Positions 1 to 10,623 are shown, counted from the stretch's first letter. The stretch: 64,000 nucleotides of DNA from Methylovulum miyakonense HT12 (GCF_000384075.1 NZ_KB913025.1:1244119-1308118); one strand, 5' to 3'. Made by a program: numbers and translations. The notes: generated from the letters alone by a model not told the origin.

Positions 1-757
1 CGTACAAGCGGGTTTCTTGGACGATTTTGCCGCCGTTTTCAATCAGCTCGATATGCCGTTCCACTTCATGGTTAATGGCTTTTTCGACGAATTTGAAGGA
101 ATTGATGTTCTTGATTTCCACGCGGGTGCCAAATTCTTTTTGGCCCACCGGACGTACGGAAACGTTAGCATCACAGCGGAACGAACCTTCCTGCATGTTG
201 CCGTCGCAAATCCCCAAATAACGCACCAATTCGTGCAGTTTACGCATATAGGCCACGGCTTCTTTCGCCGAACGCATGTCCGGTTCGGACACGATTTCCA
301 GCAACGGCGTACCGGCGCGGTTCAAGTCTATGCCGCTCATGCCGTGGAAACTTTCGTGCAAGGATTTGCCCGCGTCCTCTTCCAAGTGCGCACGGGTAAT
401 GCCGATACGTTTGGTTTCGCCATCGACTTCAATATCCATGTGCCCGTTACCGACGATAGGCAAATCCATCTGGCTGATTTGGTAGCCTTTAGGCAAGTCG
501 GGGTAAAAGTAATTTTTCCGAGCGAACACCGAACGTGGGGCGATGTGTGCATCTATCGCCAAACCAAACATCACGGCTTTTTCCACGGCAGCTTCGTTCA
601 ACACAGGCAACACGCCGGGCAGGCCCAAATCGACCGCACAGGCTTGGGTGTTGGGTTCGGCGCCATACGCGGTGGATGCGCCGGAAAAGATTTTAGATTG
701 GGTGGACAATTGGGTGTGGATTTCCAAACCAATGACGGTTTCCCAAGTGGTGCTCAT
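1..757 (-). CDS. gatB: Asp-tRNA(Asn)/Glu-tRNA(Gln) amidotransferase subunit B, 3' part missing (off window)
   Basis: GatB binds the misacylated tRNA and, with GatA and GatC, converts Asp-tRNA(Asn) or Glu-tRNA(Gln) to the amidated form in the cytoplasm. The visible 252 codons start with [17 protein letters not shown], the usual GatB N-terminus, and continue through conserved stretches such as [18 protein letters not shown] and LHEDAGK-like [20 protein letters not shown] and VEIKNINSF. The frame is open to the left edge, so the C-terminal part (helical and YqeY-like tail domains) is outside the window. The ATG at 757 is preceded on the minus strand by a GAAGGA-type ribosome binding site. It is the last gene of the gatC-gatA-...-gatB series and is separated from gatA by three foreign-looking genes. 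Confidence 0.95.
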   Translation of the reverse strand, partial: MSTTWETVIGLEIHTQLSTQSKIFSGASTAYGAEPNTQACAVDLGLPGVLPVLNEAAVEKAVMFGLAIDAHIAPRSVFARKNYFYPDLPKGYQISQMDLPIVGNGHMDIEVDGETKRIGITRAHLEEDAGKSLHESFHGMSGIDLNRAGTPLLEIVSEPDMRSAKEAVAYMRKLHELVRYLGICDGNMQEGSFRCDANVSVRPVGQKEFGTRVEIKNINSFKFVEKAINHEVERHIELIENGGKIVQETRLY

Positions 758-784
758 AAGTTTTCCTTCATGTTTAAGTGGGTG

Positions 785-1390
785 CTAATCGGCAAACACA
801 TCCGCCAAATCAATGGACAATTCGGGGAATAGGTACGGTGTCGCCATGTCATCTCCAGCATACATGGCATGTAATTGATAATGTTCGGTTTCTGTATTTA
901 AGACAAATTGGTAGACGGCTTGTTCGTAAGGGTAAACCAGCCAATATTCAAGCACGCCATTTTCTTGGTACAAATCGTATTTCAGGCGCATTTCCTTTTT
1001 GCTGTTGCCTGGCGAGAGGATTTCGATAATCCAGTCCGGTGCGCCGCTACAGCCTTGCGTGGTCAGCTTTTCCGGGTCACAAATCACGCATAAATCCGGC
1101 TGCACAACGCTGAAAATTTCGCGGTCAGCCAGTTTGGATTTGCGGTTGTCATACAGACTGACATCGAACGGGGCATCAAAAATTTGGCAAGGTTTTTTGC
1201 GAAAGTAATTGCCAAGTTCTATGAGCAGGTTTCGGGAAATTCGTTGATGCTTCACATTGGGCGCGGGCGCCATCAGCATGATTTTGCCGCGTATCAGTTC
1301 CACGGTTTCTTCCAGCCGCCACGTCAGATAATCGGCGTAGCTGTAAGTGGCGTTCAAATCCAATTGGGACAAGTCGGTGATGGTTGTCAT
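785..1390 (-). CDS. Uma2 family putative endonuclease (copy A)
   Basis: This 201-residue protein belongs to the Uma2/DUF820 family, predicted PD-(D/E)XK-fold nucleases of unknown biological role. The family hallmarks are visible: an N-terminal YADYLTW...EETVELIRGKI block, PDLCVICD in the middle, then DWIIEILSPGNSKKE and a YDLYQENGVLEYWLVYP block holding the expected acidic and lysine residues. It is close to the copy at 2649-3254: same length, about 70 percent identical by eye, both ending in DLADVFA plus an acid. It lies 27 bases upstream of gatB on the same strand and is probably co-transcribed with it. The substrate and any in vivo role are unknown. Confidence 0.88.
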   Translation of the reverse strand: MTTITDLSQLDLNATYSYADYLTWRLEETVELIRGKIMLMAPAPNVKHQRISRNLLIELGNYFRKKPCQIFDAPFDVSLYDNRKSKLADREIFSVVQPDLCVICDPEKLTTQGCSGAPDWIIEILSPGNSKKEMRLKYDLYQENGVLEYWLVYPYEQAVYQFVLNTETEHYQLHAMYAGDDMATPYLFPELSIDLADVFAD

Positions 1391-1511
1391 AACATGTCAA
1401 TCCTTAAGTATTCGGAGATTGTTTTGGCGCAGCAAGATTTTTTGCATTATAAGCCAAATCAATAGCTAATAGGCCTAATAGCGCATTTCGATTGAATTTG
1501 GGTGTGGCGCA

Positions 1512-2591
1512 TCACAATGACAACCCGACCCGCCGTCTGGCATCCAAACAATTGCCGCTGCCTAAGGTGAAATCGTGGCAGGTGCTAGGGCGGTCTGGGT
1601 AAATCAAGCAAGCATACGTTTCGTGGGCTGTGTGGCCGCCGGACAGGGCGGCGCAGCGTGAACCTGTACGCTTAAGTTTGCGGCGGTTCCCGTCGATGAC
1701 CACTAGGTCGGAGTGGGATTGATGGATGGCTTCATCATCGCCGACTTCAACGGCATCGTAAGCTTCGCGGCAACACGCGCCACAGGTGAGGCAATCGAGT
1801 TCGGCGGCGGGTTCCCAGCGTTGGCAAGCCGGGGCATGGGCAGGTAAAGGCATGTCCGGCGCGTGCTGGCAATAGTGGTGGGGGACTTCTGTAAAACGCC
1901 AAGCGCAATCATTACAACCGTGGCCTGGAAAATAACCGGCAACGGGCGCATGGCCAGCCGGATGCAACGGGGGCAGTGGTACGGTATCAGCCCATAGGGA
2001 TGGTAATAGCGCAGGGTCTAGGTCGTCGGCGATTTGGCGCGGAATAACGGCGGCAATGGCTGCGCTTGCCGCCAGGGCGTGGTGCAGCGGTTGCCAGCGT
2101 GGCAAGGAAGCCCGCCATGCGCCGATACGGGCGGCGATGCAACTGCGCTCGCGCCATCCGCCCGCTTCTTGAGGCGCGGCGAACGGGTTTTCCAGTAGGC
2201 CCTGCCAAAAGCTGACGCGAAAATCGGTGGTCGGGGCAAAAAAATCCCGTAAGCCCACGCCACCCGCCAGATAAGCTTGCAAGCGCAAACAGGCATGTTC
2301 GCGCCACGGGTTGTTGCCGATGGCATAACTTAAACCCCAGTCTTCGCGGGTTTCGCCCACGTCGCCTTCGATCAGCGCGTGGCAAAGCTCGTGGAAAACC
2401 ATTTGCGCGAGCGAGTCGTCCGGGTCGAACAGGCTATCGTCAGCTATCAACAGCGTGCCGCGCCCGTCGCTGGATGCGTACGCTTCGGTGGTGCGCCGGA
2501 CACGGAAACCCATTTGTCCGGCACACGCCAACCACACCCGTGCTAAGGGGTCTTGGTAGCGGCGTGTGGGGATGCGGAGGCTGTCGGTCAT
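1512..2591 (-). CDS. HExxH zincin-like domain fused to YkgJ-type cysteine-cluster domain
   Basis: I do not recognise a named gene. The first third carries a metalloprotease-like motif HELCH (residues 67-71 from the chosen start) followed by ALIEGD and a helical region. The C-terminal part is cysteine-rich: a CNDC pair, then CLTCGACC (267-274), a later RC, YACLIYPDRPSTCHDF and GNC. That pattern matches YkgJ family proteins (PF03692), thought to bind zinc or an iron-sulfur cluster. I chose the ATG at 2591 (359 residues); the longer frame begins at a TTG at 2639 with no clear ribosome binding site, whereas AGGA lies about 10 bases before the ATG. It sits between two Uma2 paralogues inside the gat operon. 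Possible roles are metal-dependent hydrolase or metal-sensing protein; this is inference. Confidence 0.7.
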   Translation of the reverse strand: MTDSLRIPTRRYQDPLARVWLACAGQMGFRVRRTTEAYASSDGRGTLLIADDSLFDPDDSLAQMVFHELCHALIEGDVGETREDWGLSYAIGNNPWREHACLRLQAYLAGGVGLRDFFAPTTDFRVSFWQGLLENPFAAPQEAGGWRERSCIAARIGAWRASLPRWQPLHHALAASAAIAAVIPRQIADDLDPALLPSLWADTVPLPPLHPAGHAPVAGYFPGHGCNDCAWRFTEVPHHYCQHAPDMPLPAHAPACQRWEPAAELDCLTCGACCREAYDAVEVGDDEAIHQSHSDLVVIDGNRRKLKRTGSRCAALSGGHTAHETYACLIYPDRPSTCHDFTLGSGNCLDARRRVGLSL

Positions 2592-2648
2592 GATACGGTC
2601 ATCCTGATCTTGCCGCGTACTTGGTGGGATTTGCTGCAATAACGCGGG

Positions 2649-3254
2649 TCACTCCGCAAACACGTCCGCCAAATCAATCTGCAAATCGGGAAACAAATAA
2701 GGCACAGCCAACCCGTCTTGTGCGTACATGCCATGCAATTGGTATTTTTGGCCCTGCTCATTTAAGACAAATTGGTAGACTGACTGCTCGTAGGGGTAAA
2801 CCAGCCAATATTCGGTCACGCCGTTTTCTTCGTACAAATCGAATTTGATACGGGCATCGCGTTTGGAGTTGTTGGGCGACAGGATTTCAATCACCCAGTC
2901 CGGTGCGCCGCTACAACCTTGCTCGGTGAGCTTGTCAGGATCGCAGATCACGCATAAGTCCGGTTGGATGACCGTGAAAATTTCGCGGTCGGCAAGTTTG
3001 GACTTATGGCCGTCGAAAAGGCTGACATCAAACGGGGCATAAAATAACCGGCAGGGCTTTTTGTGAAAATAATTAAACAACGCCCCACCCAAATTGGTGA
3101 TGATGCTTTGATGCTTAACATTCGGTGCTGGCGCCATCAACATGATCTTACCGCGTATCAGCTCGACGGTTTCTTCCAGTTGCCATGTCAAATAATCGGC
3201 GTAACTGTAAGTGCCATCCATGTCTAACTGCGAAAGCTCGGTGATCTGCGCCAT
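2649..3254 (-). CDS. Uma2 family putative endonuclease (copy B)
   Basis: Second 201-residue Uma2/DUF820 protein. The sequence shows YSYADYLTWQLEETVELIRG, QPDLCVICDPDKL, DWVIEILSPNNSK and GVTEYWLVYPYEQ, the conserved core expected of the PD-(D/E)XK-like fold. It starts with ATG 10 bases after the gatA stop codon, so it is almost certainly read from the gat promoter. It is a close paralogue of copy A at 785-1390. The two copies bracket the YkgJ-fusion gene as direct repeats in the same orientation, which suggests a duplication event. Function unknown. Confidence 0.88.
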   Translation of the reverse strand: MAQITELSQLDMDGTYSYADYLTWQLEETVELIRGKIMLMAPAPNVKHQSIITNLGGALFNYFHKKPCRLFYAPFDVSLFDGHKSKLADREIFTVIQPDLCVICDPDKLTEQGCSGAPDWVIEILSPNNSKRDARIKFDLYEENGVTEYWLVYPYEQSVYQFVLNEQGQKYQLHGMYAQDGLAVPYLFPDLQIDLADVFAE

Positions 3255-3264
3255 GACGGTTACC

Positions 3265-4710
3265 TCAGAGTGTGGGTGTTTGTTGATGCCAATCCGTGAC
3301 TTGTTGGTATTGGTGGGCGATGTTCAGCAAACGGTCTTCGGTGAAATGGTTGCCGATGATTTGCAAGCCCACGGGCATACCGCCACTAAATCCGGCTGGG
3401 ACGGACATGGCGGGTACACCCGCCAGATTGATGGCGATGGTGTAAATGTCCGCCAAGTACATGGCGATAGGGTCGTCCATTTTCGCACCGATGCCAAATG
3501 CCGTGGTGGGTGTGACCGGGCTCATGATGACATCCACTTGCGCCAAGGCTTGTTGGAAATCTTGGCTAATCAGGCGACGGACTTTTTGCGCTTTCAGATA
3601 ATACGCGTCGTAATACCCGGCCGATAAGGCGTAAGTGCCCATCAGGATACGGCGCTTGACTTCTTTGCCAAAGCCTTCGCCGCGCGAGCGGGTGTACAAA
3701 TCAGTCAAATCCACTGGACTTTCACAACGGTAGCCAAAACGCACGCCGTCATAGCGTGACAAATTCGCTGAGCTTTCGGCGCAGGCGATGACGTAATACG
3801 CCGGAATCGCCATATTTAAGTTGGGCATGGAAATGTCGGCAACCTCCGCGCCCAGCTTGCGGTATTCGCTGATTGCGGTTTCCAACACGGCGGCGACACC
3901 GCTATCCAAACCTTCGCCAAAAAATTCTTTAGGCAAGCCGATTTTCAGGCCAGCCAAGGGTTGATTTAAGGCGGCGGGATAATCCGGTACGGGCAAATCG
4001 GCGCTGGTGGAATCTTTTGCATCAAAACCCGCCATGGTCTGCAACAGTATCGCTGCATCTTCGGCAGTGCGTGTCATCGGGCCGCCTTGGTCTAGGCTGG
4101 AGGCGTAGGCGATCATGCCGTAACGGGAGACGCGCCCGTACGTCGGTTTCAAGCCGGTGATGCCACAGAATGCCGCGGGCTGGCGGATGGAACCGCCCGT
4201 GTCCGTGCCTGTCGCCGCCACGGCCAAACCTGCCGCGACTGCCGCCGCCGAACCGCCGGACGAGCCGCCCGGTACGGTTTGCGTGTCCCACGGATTGCGT
4301 GCAGGGCCGTAAAAACTGGTCTCGTTGGATGAACCCATCGCAAACTCGTCCATATTGAGCTTGCCAAGCATGACCGCCCCCGCGTGGTTGAATTTCTCCA
4401 CCACCGTGGCGTTGTAAGGCGCGATGAAATTATCGAGCATTTTCGACCCGCAACTGGTTTTGACGCCTAGGGTGCAGAAAATGTCTTTTTGGGCTATCGG
4501 GATGCCTGCCAATAAACTGGCGTCACCAGAAGCTATCCGTTGGTCAGCGGCTTGGGCGGCTTGTAAGGCCAGCCCTTCGGTAACGGTGATGAAGGCGTTT
4601 AAGGATTCGTGTTGCCTGATCCGTTGCAAAAAATGTTGCGTCAGCTCAACGCTGGAAAACTCGCCGGAGCGCAGGCCTTGCGCCAATTGGTTTATGGTTT
4701 TGGTGTGCAT
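3265..4710 (-). CDS. gatA: Asp-tRNA(Asn)/Glu-tRNA(Gln) amidotransferase subunit A
   Basis: GatA is the amidase-signature subunit that releases ammonia from glutamine for the transamidation done on GatB. The 481-residue protein has the catalytic Ser-cisSer-Lys features: lysine in [12 protein letters not shown], the glycine-serine-rich [17 protein letters not shown] stretch, and the nucleophile region [16 protein letters not shown]. Length is normal. The longest open frame begins earlier (4773), but the ATG at 4710 has an AAGGA site seven bases upstream and matches the family start ([11 protein letters not shown]). gatC lies just upstream with a 10-base gap. Confidence 0.97.
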   Translation of the reverse strand: MHTKTINQLAQGLRSGEFSSVELTQHFLQRIRQHESLNAFITVTEGLALQAAQAADQRIASGDASLLAGIPIAQKDIFCTLGVKTSCGSKMLDNFIAPYNATVVEKFNHAGAVMLGKLNMDEFAMGSSNETSFYGPARNPWDTQTVPGGSSGGSAAAVAAGLAVAATGTDTGGSIRQPAAFCGITGLKPTYGRVSRYGMIAYASSLDQGGPMTRTAEDAAILLQTMAGFDAKDSTSADLPVPDYPAALNQPLAGLKIGLPKEFFGEGLDSGVAAVLETAISEYRKLGAEVADISMPNLNMAIPAYYVIACAESSANLSRYDGVRFGYRCESPVDLTDLYTRSRGEGFGKEVKRRILMGTYALSAGYYDAYYLKAQKVRRLISQDFQQALAQVDVIMSPVTPTTAFGIGAKMDDPIAMYLADIYTIAINLAGVPAMSVPAGFSGGMPVGLQIIGNHFTEDRLLNIAHQYQQVTDWHQQTPTL

Positions 4711-4720
4711 GATCCTTCCC

Positions 4721-5008
4721 TTATTCGATAACTTTCGGCACCAGATACAGGCCATCTTCCACCTGCGGCGCAATCGCCTGGAAATGCCCGCGCTGGTCGG
4801 CCTCGGTCACCACATCCTTACGAAGGCGTTGCACTTGGTCTAAAGGGTGCGCCATCGGCTCCACACCCGCCGTGTCAAGGCCGCCCATCCGGGTCATCAA
4901 ATCCAGCATCCCGGATAAATCTTTGGCATAAGAATCAATATCCTGTTTGTCAATTCCCAACCGCGCCAAGTGCGCGATTTTGTTTACATCATCCGCCGTC
5001 AACGACAT
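4721..5008 (-). CDS. gatC: Asp-tRNA(Asn)/Glu-tRNA(Gln) amidotransferase subunit C
   Basis: GatC is the small subunit that wraps around GatA and stabilises the GatCAB complex. The 95-residue product shows the family pattern: [19 protein letters not shown] at the N-terminus, a middle helix around LSGMLDLM, then [15 protein letters not shown] and a C-terminal [16 protein letters not shown] sequence nine bases before the ATG is a good ribosome binding site. It is the first gene of the leftward gat operon and is divergent from mreB, with about 110 bases between the two starts. Confidence 0.96.
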   Translation of the reverse strand: MSLTADDVNKIAHLARLGIDKQDIDSYAKDLSGMLDLMTRMGGLDTAGVEPMAHPLDQVQRLRKDVVTEADQRGHFQAIAPQVEDGLYLVPKVIE

Positions 5009-6162
<1,154 letters not shown>

Positions 6163-6269
6163 GCGGTTCAGCACCCAGCCTGCAACTGATCGCCAGATTT
6201 CTAAACCGCAACGGTGTTGGCAATCCAAATCTGGCCTCAGGATTATTGCCTTAACCGAGGAATATCCCT

Positions 6270-7160
6270 ATAAAACTCCTATTTGCAACCGGCCCATCCA
6301 TCAATACCCGTCTGCTCGTGGCCGTCATTACGTCTGTGGCACTGCTAATCACCGAACAACGAGGCCAGCAACTGGATTTTTTGCGTGCCACTTTATCTTT
6401 TTTTATCGAACCGTTACGGCATCTGGTGGACCTGCCGACGGTGCTTATCGAACAGACCACCGAATCAATCAATTCCTATGTGGAACTCAAAAATGAAAAT
6501 GGGCGTTTGCGTGACGAACAGCTTATCCACCAAACCCGCCTGCTGAAACTTGAGGCCTTAGAAAAAGAAAACATCCGTTTGCGGGCTTTGCTGGAAAACT
6601 CCTTTAAACTCGGCGAACAGGTGCTGATTGCCGAATTGCTGGCCATTAACATGGCCCCGTATGAACACATCTTGGTGGTCAACAAAGGCACACGCTTTGG
6701 CGTGCATCCACAACAACCGGTGCTTGACGCCAATGGTGTCGTTGGCCAGGTTTTCCGGGCCTTGCCATTAAGTTCGGAAATCATGCTGATTACCGACCCG
6801 AACCATGCGATACCGGTGCAGGTCAACCGCAACGGTTTGTTGACCATTGCGGTTGGCAGCGGACAGCCTAACCGTTTGATATTACCGTTCCTGCCCAGCA
6901 ACGCCGATATTCACCCGGGCGATTTGCTGATAACCTCCGGGTTGGGCGGTACCTTCCCACAAGGCTATCCAGTCGCCATTGTCGATGAGTTCACATCCCA
7001 ACCCAACAAGGCTTTTGCCAGCATTACGGCGACCCCTACGGCAAAGCTTGACCGTAACCGCGAACTGATGATCGTCTGGAGCAATTCGGCACCCGTACCC
7101 CTCATAGCCAAACCGCAAGCCCCAGAAACTGCCGTTACAGAAGAAAATGCCCATCAATAA
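6270..7160 (+). CDS. mreC: rod shape-determining protein MreC, likely non-canonical AUA start
   Basis: MreC is a bitopic inner-membrane protein whose periplasmic beta domains link MreB/MreD to PBP2. The frame shows the N-terminal KLLFATGPSINTRLL motif, one membrane helix (LVAVITSVALLI), a coiled coil rich in Glu/Leu (ELKNENGRLRDEQ...), then the beta-sheet core with SSEIMLITDPNH and GDLLITSGLGGTFPQGYPVA. The first conventional start in frame is GTG at 6318, which would cut off the conserved KLLFATGPS head and part of the helix. An ATA at 6270 lies nine bases after GAGG and restores exactly the usual MKxLF start, so I place the start there (296 residues). The stop overlaps mreD by 14 bases. Confidence 0.9.
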   Translation: MKLLFATGPSINTRLLVAVITSVALLITEQRGQQLDFLRATLSFFIEPLRHLVDLPTVLIEQTTESINSYVELKNENGRLRDEQLIHQTRLLKLEALEKENIRLRALLENSFKLGEQVLIAELLAINMAPYEHILVVNKGTRFGVHPQQPVLDANGVVGQVFRALPLSSEIMLITDPNHAIPVQVNRNGLLTIAVGSGQPNRLILPFLPSNADIHPGDLLITSGLGGTFPQGYPVAIVDEFTSQPNKAFASITATPTAKLDRNRELMIVWSNSAPVPLIAKPQAPETAVTEENAHQ

Positions 7161-7635
7161 TTATTATGGCTTTGGCCGTATCATTTTTAGCTTGGCCTGC
7201 GCCATGTGCCTGCGTATTGCCCCATGGCCTTACGACCTGGCCAGTTTCAATCCCGACTGGGTATTGATGGTGCTGATTTACTGGTCAATCACCTTTCCTG
7301 AAAGGGTCGGCATTTTCCATGCGTGGACATTTGGCCTGCTTACCGATGTCCTGACCGGACGCCTATTGGGGCAATATGCGCTCGCTTATTCGCTGGTCAT
7401 TTACATTTGCCTGAAATTACATAAACGTTTACGCCGTTTCCCGCTCTTGCAACAGGAATTGTTTATTTTTTGCTGCCTGTTGTTATCACAGTTACTATTG
7501 TTTCTAATCAAAAACTTACAGCACCCGGCACAGTTGCACGGCACTTTCTGGTGGCCAGTCATCACGGGGACTTTGTGCTGGCCTGTGGTTTATACCCTCC
7601 TGCGCTTTGTACGTTTGTCGAAGCCCGTTAAATAA
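7147..7635 (+). CDS. mreD: rod shape-determining protein MreD
   Basis: Small polytopic membrane protein of the elongasome that works with MreC and RodA. The 162-residue sequence has about five hydrophobic segments, and the conserved MreD pattern is visible: RIAPWPYDLASFNPDWVLMV and GIFHAWTFGLLTDVLTGRLLGQYAL. It starts inside the end of mreC, which implies translational coupling. Length is typical for the family. The extreme C-terminus is basic (RLSKPVK). Confidence 0.93.
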   Translation: MPINNYYGFGRIIFSLACAMCLRIAPWPYDLASFNPDWVLMVLIYWSITFPERVGIFHAWTFGLLTDVLTGRLLGQYALAYSLVIYICLKLHKRLRRFPLLQQELFIFCCLLLSQLLLFLIKNLQHPAQLHGTFWWPVITGTLCWPVVYTLLRFVRLSKPVK

Positions 7636-7646
7636 CAGGGCTCCCC

Positions 7647-9500
7647 ATGCCAGGTACCTATCCGTTCAATGATAATGCAGTAGGGAACCGCTTGTTTCTG
7701 CAGCGCATTGTCGCTGCATTTTTCGTCATTACCCTGCTCAGCGCCGCGCTGATCGTGCGCCTGATTTATCTGCAAGTTGTCGGCCATGAACATTATGCGT
7801 CGCTGGCGAAAGAAAACAGCGTCAAAATTATGCCGTTAGTGCCGACACGGGGCATCATTTATGACCGCAACGGCAAAGTCCTTGCCGACAACACCCCTTC
7901 CTATAGCCTAGACCTGATCCCTGAGCAAATCAGCGACATGGATGACACCCTCCAGCGTTTACAAAAGCTGCTGGACATCCCGCCAGATAAAATTGACCTT
8001 TTTGAAAAGCAACGCAAACGCCAAAAACGTTTCACCAGTTCCTCATTGCTGCTGAACATGAGCGATGATGAATTGGCAAAATTTGCCGTTGTCCGGCCTT
8101 ATTTCCCGGGTGTCGACATCCGCACCCATCTGGTCAGGCATTACCCTTACGGCGACTTGGCGGCACATGTCATCGGCTATGTCGGGCGCATCAACGAAGC
8201 GGAGATGAAAGACTTGCCGCTGGCCGAGTACCGTGGCTCCACACATATCGGCAAGCTGGGCATAGAAAGCAGTTATGAACAAATACTGCATGGCAAAACC
8301 GGTTACGCGGAAATCGAAACCAATGTCCAGGCCCGGTCTTTGAACACGTTGAGCGAAAATAATCCCGAACCCGGTGCAAACCTGCACTTGACGCTGGATA
8401 TTGATTTGCAAAAAACCGCATTTGACGCATTGGAAGGCTATAACGGCGCGGTGGTGGCAATAGACATAAAAACAGGCGGGGTCTTGGTGTTCGCCAGCCG
8501 CCCGGGCTTTGACCCGAACCCCTTCGTGGTGGGCATCAGCAATGACGCGTACAAGGCCTTGAGCCAATCCGACGACCAGCCGCTATACAACCGCGCCTTA
8601 CGCGGGCTATACCCCCCGGGCTCGACCATCAAACCTTTTATCGCGCTTGCGGGGCTGGAATACGAAGCCATTAGTGCGCCGCAAAAACTGTTTTGCCCAG
8701 GTTCCTACCAAATCCCCGGCACCACCCATAAATACCGTGACTGGCGCAAAGGCGGGCATGGCTCGGTGAATATGAACCAGGCCATCACCCAATCCTGTGA
8801 CGTCTATTTTTACCGGCTTGCCGGACTTTTGGGCATAGACAGGATGCACGCTTTCCTGCAACAGTTCGGGTTCGGTGAAAAGACCGGGATTGACCTAAGC
8901 GGTGAAAAATCCGGGCTAGTGCCCTCGCGGCAATGGAAGCAAGAGCATAAAAACCGTGATTGGGCCTTAGGCGAGACCCTGATAACCGGCATAGGGCAAG
9001 GCTTCCTCCAAGTCACGCCGCTACAGCTTGCCAGGGCAACCGCAACCCTTGCCAACCGGGGCAACACGGTCATGCCTTTCCTGGTCGATAAAATTGTTTC
9101 CCCCAACGGCACCCAAGCGCCCCCGCGCCCGGCCCGGCAAACCATCCCGCTCCACTCGGCGAATATTGACAGCGTCATTGAAGGCATGGTCAATGTCGTG
9201 CATAGCGACCGCGGCACGGCGAAAAGCATAGGCTGGGGCATCCCCTATCAGATCGCCGGCAAAACCGGCACGGCGCAAGTGTTCAACATCAAACAGAACG
9301 CCAAATATAATGAAAACGCCATCGACTTTAAATTGCGCGACCACGCTTTATTTATTGCCTTCGCACCGGTGGACGACCCGCAAATTGCCGTTGCCGTGGT
9401 GGCCGAGAATGGCGGCCATGGTGGCTCCATCGCCGCCCCTATGGCCGCAAAAGTCATCAAGCAATATTTACATCATCTGAAGGCCGCGCATGAAAACTGA
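7647..9500 (+). CDS. mrdA: penicillin-binding protein 2, elongasome transpeptidase
   Basis: PBP2 cross-links peptidoglycan during cell elongation together with RodA. It has one N-terminal membrane helix (about residues 20-42), a pedestal domain containing PTRGIIYDRNG, and a transpeptidase domain with the three active-site motifs: S326-T-I-K (PGSTIKPF), S383-C-D (the SxD form usual in PBP2) and K539-T-G (AGKTGTAQVF). At 617 residues the length is normal. It starts 12 bases after mreD and overlaps rodA by 11 bases, so the whole run is one operon. Confidence 0.97.
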   Translation: MPGTYPFNDNAVGNRLFLQRIVAAFFVITLLSAALIVRLIYLQVVGHEHYASLAKENSVKIMPLVPTRGIIYDRNGKVLADNTPSYSLDLIPEQISDMDDTLQRLQKLLDIPPDKIDLFEKQRKRQKRFTSSSLLLNMSDDELAKFAVVRPYFPGVDIRTHLVRHYPYGDLAAHVIGYVGRINEAEMKDLPLAEYRGSTHIGKLGIESSYEQILHGKTGYAEIETNVQARSLNTLSENNPEPGANLHLTLDIDLQKTAFDALEGYNGAVVAIDIKTGGVLVFASRPGFDPNPFVVGISNDAYKALSQSDDQPLYNRALRGLYPPGSTIKPFIALAGLEYEAISAPQKLFCPGSYQIPGTTHKYRDWRKGGHGSVNMNQAITQSCDVYFYRLAGLLGIDRMHAFLQQFGFGEKTGIDLSGEKSGLVPSRQWKQEHKNRDWALGETLITGIGQGFLQVTPLQLARATATLANRGNTVMPFLVDKIVSPNGTQAPPRPARQTIPLHSANIDSVIEGMVNVVHSDRGTAKSIGWGIPYQIAGKTGTAQVFNIKQNAKYNENAIDFKLRDHALFIAFAPVDDPQIAVAVVAENGGHGGSIAAPMAAKVIKQYLHHLKAAHEN

Positions 9501-10623
9501 AACCCGCGCCGAACATTTTGAAGCGCCATCCATTCTCGGCACCTTGCTCAGAAGGCTGCACATCGACATCCCGCTGTTCATCGCCTTGTTTTTTACCGCC
9601 CTGTTGAGCTTCATTATCCTGTACAGCGCTGGCGGCCAGGACATGAACATCCTGTACCGCCAGGCGGCGCGCATCTGTTTGGCCTTTATCCTGATGACCG
9701 CATTGGCGCACGTCAACCCCTACCAATTCAAACGTTATTCGGCATTATTGTTTGGCATGGGGGTATTTTTGTTGCTGGCGGTCCTGATCATGGGGCAAAT
9801 CGGCAAAGGGGCGCAACGTTGGTTGGATTTGGGCTTTTTCCGCTTCCAACCCTCTGAAATGATCAAAATCACCACGCCGATGATGATTGCGTGGTATTTA
9901 TCCGAACATGCCTTGCCCCCGAAAATCAAACAGCTGGCCATCGCCACCGTTATGATTTTGATCCCTACCCTACTGATCGCCAAGCAGCCGGATTTAGGCA
10001 CGGCCTTACTGGTGGCCAGTTCCGGTGCCGGGGTGCTGTTTTTTGCGGGGTTGTCGTGGCGGTTCATTATCGGCATCATTACCGCCCTAGGCGCACTCAC
10101 GCCGATTATTTGGCATTTTATGCACGGCTACCAACGCGACCGCGTCCTGACCTTTCTAAACCCGGAAGCCGACCCCTTGGGGCGGGGTTACCATATTATC
10201 CAATCAAAAATCGCGATTGGTTCCGGCGGCATTTATGGCAAAGGCTGGCTAGGCAGCACCCAATCCGAATTGGATTTTTTACCGGAAAGCTCCACGGACT
10301 TCATCTTTGCGGTATTCGCCGAAGAATTTGGCCTATTCGGCTGCGTCAGCCTGTTGGTTTTATACCTGCTGATTATCGCCCGTTGCCTGTACATCGCATC
10401 ACAAGCCCATGACACCTACTGCCGCTTGTTGGCGAGCAGTTTGGCGTTTACGTTTTTTGTCTATGTCTTCGTCAATATTGGCATGGTCATCGGCATTTTG
10501 CCTGTGGTGGGCGTGCCGTTGCCACTAATCAGTTACGGCGGCACATCCATTGTCACGTTACTGGCGGGCTTCGGGATTTTGATGTCCATCCATACCCACA
10601 AAAAACGCTTGTCCCGCACATGA
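9490..10623 (+). CDS. rodA: peptidoglycan glycosyltransferase RodA
   Basis: RodA is the SEDS-family glycan polymerase of the elongasome, paired with PBP2. The 377-residue protein has about ten membrane helices and SEDS signatures: RWLDLGFFRFQPSEMIK, KQPDLGTALLV, GRGYHIIQSKIAIGSGG, FLPESSTDFIFAVFAEEFG and PVVGVPLPLISYGGTS. The PSE and DLGT segments are the catalytic cavity region. It overlaps mrdA upstream, and its TGA overlaps the mltB ATG (ATGA), so translation is probably coupled along the chain. Confidence 0.97.
   Translation: MKTETRAEHFEAPSILGTLLRRLHIDIPLFIALFFTALLSFIILYSAGGQDMNILYRQAARICLAFILMTALAHVNPYQFKRYSALLFGMGVFLLLAVLIMGQIGKGAQRWLDLGFFRFQPSEMIKITTPMMIAWYLSEHALPPKIKQLAIATVMILIPTLLIAKQPDLGTALLVASSGAGVLFFAGLSWRFIIGIITALGALTPIIWHFMHGYQRDRVLTFLNPEADPLGRGYHIIQSKIAIGSGGIYGKGWLGSTQSELDFLPESSTDFIFAVFAEEFGLFGCVSLLVLYLLIIARCLYIASQAHDTYCRLLASSLAFTFFVYVFVNIGMVIGILPVVGVPLPLISYGGTSIVTLLAGFGILMSIHTHKKRLSRT

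Noticed and set aside
17-832. 271-codon open frame on the plus strand
   Set aside because: It is antisense to gatB (minus strand), which has clear family motifs. Its own product has no recognisable domain.
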